Of a stretch of 29,728 bases of DNA, positions 29,603 to 29,728 are shown piece after piece. The notes beneath the pieces were generated by a model. That model did not search any database and had not been told where the DNA came from. It worked only from the letters and a program-made list of their open reading frames with translations. Origin of the DNA: Pseudoramibacter faecis (GTDB taxonomy: Bacteria; Bacillota; Clostridia; Eubacteriales; Eubacteriaceae); contig NZ_JAYFFI010000024.1 in NCBI RefSeq assembly GCF_036289405.1, forward strand, positions 1-29,728. The letters run 5' to 3'. A program made the translations under genes and the position numbers. Within the stretch, counting starts at the first letter, position 1, and the number at the start of each line of letters is the position of its first letter.

Positions 29603-29728
29603 TCAAGTTAAGTGCAACACAGTTGAATGATAGACTTCATAGGGCGTTCTAAATCCGAGGCACTTCCGTGGTCGTTTGTTCATTTCATCCACTTTGCTTT
29701 GTATATACGCTTCTGACACATTATTAAG
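29603..29728 (-). mobile_element. IS30-family transposase, 3' end (cut by window edge)
   Basis: The last 41 codons of a transposase are visible, running off the window. RPRKCLGFRTPYEVYH followed by a short tail and stop is the standard C-terminus of IS30-family DDE transposases, in which the block lies just after the catalytic Glu region. The preceding VDEMNKRP also fits. The inverted repeat of the element should lie between the stop codon and about 29570, and includes TTGACAATTCA. The element points so that its 3' end faces the rml promoter. Confidence 0.85.

Overview
The window looks like a chromosome segment of an anaerobic, fairly GC-rich Bacillota, most like the Eubacteriaceae (Eubacterium/Pseudoramibacter relatives). 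This is an inference. It rests on strong AGGAGG-type ribosome binding sites, sigma-A promoters, Clostridia-style proteins (hemerythrin plus CxxC redox protein, ketol-acid reductoisomerase, ferredoxin fusion, type III glutamine synthetase remnant) and a Gram-positive sortase-assembled pilus locus. No rRNA, tRNA or CRISPR array was seen.

Layout. (1) 1-1814 is a graveyard: a truncated type III glutamine synthetase, a frameshifted sugar O-acetyltransferase, and a composite relic made of the front of a MetB/MetC-type enzyme joined to the back of a PatB/MalY-type C-S lyase. (2) 1987-3504 is a three-gene minus-strand operon: an unrecognised 200-aa protein, a CxxC redox-disulfide protein and a hemerythrin. 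(3) 3676-4701 is ilvC with its own promoter and terminator. (4) 5110-7583 holds small minus-strand genes: MmcQ/YjbR, a broken GNAT, the fluoride channel crcB, a zinc-ribbon membrane protein and a flavin reductase. (5) 7895-12521 is a plus-strand operon. It encodes a PNPOx-ferredoxin fusion, then a complete OpuC-type osmoprotectant ABC transporter (permease, lipoprotein, ATPase, permease), then a frameshifted quinone-oxidoreductase-like gene. (6) 12842-14897 is a P1B metal ATPase and a small membrane protein behind a promoter with CsoR-like operator elements. (7) 15060-15702 is a decayed argD with an intact-looking promoter and two strong hairpins. (8) 15814-16695 is an aldose-1-epimerase-like gene. 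(9) 17022-25607 is a minus-strand pilus operon. (10) 26116-29502 is rmlACBD for dTDP-L-rhamnose, and the window ends inside an IS30-family transposase.

The pilus operon is the most interesting part. In transcription order it has a LuxR-type ATP-binding regulator, a von Willebrand A tip protein, a major pilin (FctA/Spy0128-like), a basal-type minor pilin, a 75-aa coiled-coil protein, a signal-peptidase-like protein and a class B sortase. The signal-peptidase homologue lacks both catalytic residues (Ser to Ala, Lys to Gly). That matches the known logic of streptococcal SipA, a non-proteolytic factor needed for pilus polymerisation. The set corresponds to the Streptococcus pyogenes FCT-3 type pilus, but with a vWA tip and an extra small coupled gene.

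At least six genes are broken, several by single-base shifts. Either this lineage is losing biosynthetic genes, or some indels are sequencing errors. The composite relic, the argD decay and the truncated glutamine synthetase are too extensive to be read errors.
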